A program made the translations under genes and the position numbers. Shown in pieces: positions 5,224 through 7,694 of a stretch of DNA of 7,694 bases (position 1 is the stretch's first letter; the number at the start of each line of letters is the position of its first letter). A model generated the notes under the pieces. That model was not told the DNA's origin, searched no databases, and was given only the letters and a program-made list of their open reading frames with translations. Source of the DNA: Nitrospirota bacterium (GTDB taxonomy: Bacteria; Nitrospirota; Nitrospiria; Nitrospirales; UBA8639); assembly GCA_003233615.1 (NCBI GenBank), contig QIMB01000377.1, positions 1 to 7,694 on the forward strand. Direction: 5' to 3'.

Positions 5224-6282
5224 ATGTTTAGACATTCATTGATAAAAACAACCATTCTTGTGGCACTCATCTTTCAGGTTTTCTCAGGACAGACCTGGGC
5301 CAATGAAAGTGGAGGCGGCATGAAGGTGCGTGTTGCCGTGGCCAAGTTTGGTGCAAACGACCGTTTTGCTCAAATCTACGGCGGATGGGATATCGGCGGC
5401 GGTCTCTCCGCCCAGCTTGTGACGGAGCTGATTGATAGTGGTCAAGTGATTGTCGTCGAGCGTGGCATCTTGTCCCAAATCATCCAGGAACAGGAATTGG
5501 CCAATGCCAAGCTGGTGACCAAAGAAACGGCCGCGCAGGTTGGGAAACTTTTGGGTGTGGATTATTTGATTGTCGGCGAGGTGACGGAGTTTGAACAACG
5601 GGCGGTCGGTGGCGGCGGACATTTTGGTCTGTTTCAATGGTTCTTTCCAAAGGTTTCCGGGGAGTTTAACGCCGCCCACGTTGGTATTGATCTCAGAGTA
5701 ATTGATACAACAACGGGTGAAATCTTACATTCACATCGGGCCAGTGGTCGTGCCTGGGAAAAAGCAGGGGCGGTCGAATTGAACTCCATCGTCAATTTTA
5801 CTTTTGGCGCGGATGCCTTTCACAAAACCCCGCTGGGGAAGGCAACGCGGACGGTGATTCATGAATCTTTGGAATTTGTATTGGGGGCCGTGCGAGAGCG
5901 TCTGGATTCTTATTCCTCTTGGGTTGGTAAGGTGATTCATGTTGAAAATGAATTGATCTATCTTAATGCGGGGATTAGTGCCCAGGTGAAAACAGGGGAT
6001 AGGCTCTCGATTTTTTCGATTAAAAAAGTGCTCACTGATCCGGAAACCAACCAAGTTGTGGGTCTCATTGAAAACCCCATCGGTGAGCTTGTGGTGACTA
6101 CAGCGCAGGAAAAATTTTCCACGGCACGGATTGTAAATGCCGTTTCAGTTCCAAAAAAGGGAGACATTGTTCGTTTTGCAGAATCTTTCGCAAATCCGAG
6201 TGTTGGAGGAGATTTAGGGGGAGAAGCAGATTACCAAAAGCTAAGTTATTCGGATGGGGCACAGTACTCAGTACTCGAATAA
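5224..6282 (+). CDS. CsgG/HfaB-family outer-membrane secretion protein with FlgT-C-like domain
   Basis: This encodes 352 residues. Residues 1-26 are a Sec signal peptide (cleavage after TWA). Residues 33-227 match the CsgG family: KVRVAVAKFGA, then GLSAQLVTELIDSGQVIVVE, the QEQELANA helix, LLGVDYLIVGEVTEFE, and HVGIDLRVIDTTTGEILHSH. The two segments flanking that last motif (about 124-160 and 166-215) correspond to the membrane hairpins of the CsgG pore. Residues 230-330 look like the FlgT C-terminal domain (GKVIHVENELIYLNAG, VKTGDRLSIF, KKGDIVRFAE). Curli CsgG is a lipoprotein forming a nine-subunit outer-membrane channel for unfolded subunits. This protein has no cysteine at all, so it cannot be lipidated that way. 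It probably exports the secreted proteins encoded upstream. A non-pore CsgG-domain protein is the main alternative. Confidence 0.9.
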   Translation: MFRHSLIKTTILVALIFQVFSGQTWANESGGGMKVRVAVAKFGANDRFAQIYGGWDIGGGLSAQLVTELIDSGQVIVVERGILSQIIQEQELANAKLVTKETAAQVGKLLGVDYLIVGEVTEFEQRAVGGGGHFGLFQWFFPKVSGEFNAAHVGIDLRVIDTTTGEILHSHRASGRAWEKAGAVELNSIVNFTFGADAFHKTPLGKATRTVIHESLEFVLGAVRERLDSYSSWVGKVIHVENELIYLNAGISAQVKTGDRLSIFSIKKVLTDPETNQVVGLIENPIGELVVTTAQEKFSTARIVNAVSVPKKGDIVRFAESFANPSVGGDLGGEADYQKLSYSDGAQYSVLE

Positions 6283-6337
6283 CTTGACCCAATTAACGCA
6301 CTGGCTTAGAATGCCCCTGACAATTGATGGTAAGAAA

Positions 6338-7694
6338 ATGCGTAAAATCGTCTTAAATAGTGTACTCATCCTGGGCAGCCTGTTTCTCCTAACGGGCTGT
6401 TTCCGCCGTGTTGCACCCGAGGGTTTTGGTCCGACTGATCTTGAACAGGGCCTTATTGCCTATGACCAGGGCGAATGGGAATCAGCGATAAAGTACTTTA
6501 ACAATGCCCTCGAATATAACCCCGAAGATACTGAAGCCCTTTTTAAACGCGGCATTATTTTTCAGCGCTTGAATAAAACAGAGCAGGCGATCCAGAGTTA
6601 TCAGCAAGTCCTCCGAGTGAACCGCAAACATCATAAGGCGCATTACAATCTGGGAAATCTGTTTTCTTTTGAAAAAGGAGATACGGTTCAAGCTGTTTTT
6701 CACTATCGGAAATTTCTGGCTTTGTCCCCAACGCATCGCAAGGCAAGAGAAGTAAGGAAGAAGCTGGCCGATTTGACCAATGTGCCCGGCGACAAAGGTT
6801 TGAAGCACCGAAATGCCACACGAGGCAAGGCCGCTCGTCCTCTGATGCCCGCATCCACAGGGGTTTTGGTCCAGCCCCCCACGATTTCTCCGCTTCCTCT
6901 GCCGCTTCCAACAAAGAAGCCTATTGAGATGCCACCGCCGCAGGCTGCACAGGCCCCACTTTCTGTGCAAACCCATTTCCCCCAGGTTGTTTGTTTGAGC
7001 GGTATCGTCGGTGAAAAGCAAGTCGAAGGCAGCGGTTTTGTGATCGGTCGACGGGGCTATCTTTTGGCTAGCGCACATCAAGTGGAGCGGGCGACGCGTT
7101 TAATGGCGCGCTTTCAAGATGGCTCAAGCCATCCGGCGACTTTGCTCTCTGTGAGTGAAGCCCTTGATCTGGCTTTATTGCAAATACCCGTGCAAAATGT
7201 TGTCCCCCTTGTTTTAGATGGAAAACCCTCTCCTCCTGTGGGAGAAGCCGTTGTTGCGGTGGGCTGTCCTTTTGGTTTAAACCATTCGGCAACACAGGGC
7301 ATTATTAGTGCGCCAGAGCGAAAATTAGGGGGTAAACCGCTATTGCAAACCGATGTTGCCATCAATCCGGGCAGCAGTGGCGGCCCCTTGATGAATGCAA
7401 GGGGAGAGGTTGTTGGCATCATTGTGGGTGCTTTGCCGGAGGCCAAAGGCATTGCTTTTGCTTTAACCTCACGCAAAGCGCGGCATTTTTTAGGTGAAAC
7501 CTTTTTGCAGATCGGGACCCTTTTTGCGGATGCCAAACGTTACGATGAGGCAGCGGAAGCCCTTTCCATGAGCTCCGAATTCTGGCCCAACTCGCCCCGA
7601 ACCTTTAATAATCTGGGGGAAGTTTTTCGCAGAACAAAACAGTTTGAAAAAGCAAAAATGGCTTATGTTCGGGCCGTTTCTCTTGATCCAAAAT
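6338..7694 (+). CDS. Lipoprotein with TPRs and trypsin-like (HtrA-type) protease domain, C-terminus cut by window end
   Basis: 452 residues are visible and the frame is still open at the edge. Residues 1-20 are a lipoprotein signal with lipobox LTGC and Cys21. TPR-like helical pairs span about 33-134, including a typical GEWESAIKYFNNALEYNP. A Pro-rich linker covers about 165-215. The protease domain (about 218-400) has the triad His247 (LLASAHQV), Asp277 (ALDLALLQI) and Ser347 (NPGSSGGPL), with a VGCPFG loop as in DegP/HtrA proteins. Further TPR-like helices start near 403. No PDZ domain is visible so far. An in-frame ATG at 6311 is possible, but 6338 gives the more typical signal peptide; ribosome sites are weak for both. 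It follows the CsgG-like gene by 55 bp without a terminator, so probably shares its mRNA. Likely role: envelope protease acting on, or controlling quality of, the exported proteins (inference). Confidence 0.9.
   Translation, partial: MRKIVLNSVLILGSLFLLTGCFRRVAPEGFGPTDLEQGLIAYDQGEWESAIKYFNNALEYNPEDTEALFKRGIIFQRLNKTEQAIQSYQQVLRVNRKHHKAHYNLGNLFSFEKGDTVQAVFHYRKFLALSPTHRKAREVRKKLADLTNVPGDKGLKHRNATRGKAARPLMPASTGVLVQPPTISPLPLPLPTKKPIEMPPPQAAQAPLSVQTHFPQVVCLSGIVGEKQVEGSGFVIGRRGYLLASAHQVERATRLMARFQDGSSHPATLLSVSEALDLALLQIPVQNVVPLVLDGKPSPPVGEAVVAVGCPFGLNHSATQGIISAPERKLGGKPLLQTDVAINPGSSGGPLMNARGEVVGIIVGALPEAKGIAFALTSRKARHFLGETFLQIGTLFADAKRYDEAAEALSMSSEFWPNSPRTFNNLGEVFRRTKQFEKAKMAYVRAVSLDPK

Noticed and set aside
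6262..6275. Tandem 7-bp duplication CAGTACT at the 3' end of the CsgG-like gene
   Set aside because: It only affects the last few residues, outside the conserved domains. There is no sign of a frameshift or mobile-element target site.
6482..7536. Open frames on the - strand opposite the TPR/protease gene
   Set aside because: The + strand frame carries clear TPR and protease motifs with an intact catalytic triad. The opposite frames are unrecognisable shadows.

Overview
The window comes from a Gram-negative bacterium: it carries lipoprotein signal peptides, an outer-membrane secretion protein of the CsgG family and a near-perfect sigma-54 promoter. The lineage cannot be fixed from this sequence. 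A deltaproteobacteria-like or related group would fit, but that is a guess.

Left edge (1-2783): the 3' end of guaA (GMP synthase) on the + strand runs into a perfect 15-bp hairpin. It converges with a large - strand gene (258-2783) for an 841-residue lipoprotein of unknown function, possibly a beta-propeller.

Intergenic region (2784-3329): this is a divergent control region of about 550 bp with no gene. It holds a consensus sigma-54 promoter at 3221-3236 reading right. Upstream lie two direct-repeat copies exactly 42 bp apart, a 35-bp inverted repeat about 105 bp before the promoter, and an IHF-like site in between. This is the layout expected for an enhancer-binding-protein-activated promoter.

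Operon (3330 to the right edge, + strand): three tandem 129-residue paralogues are secreted, Asn/Gln/Ser/Gly-rich proteins with a curlin-like repeat of about 21-23 residues. Each gene is followed by an intercistronic hairpin. Next come a 158-residue secreted protein, whose C-terminal part carries one copy of the paralogues' repeat motif, and a CsgG/HfaB-family protein with an FlgT-C-like C-terminal domain and no lipoprotein cysteine. Last is a lipoprotein with TPRs, a trypsin-like (DegP/HtrA-type) protease domain and more TPRs, cut by the window end.

Interpretation (inference): the operon looks like a divergent functional-amyloid or surface-fibre system. The three paralogues would be subunits, the 158-residue protein a nucleator or anchor, the CsgG-like protein the outer-membrane pore, and the protease lipoprotein a quality-control or processing factor. 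No CsgE, CsgF or canonical CsgA/CsgB is recognisable in the window.
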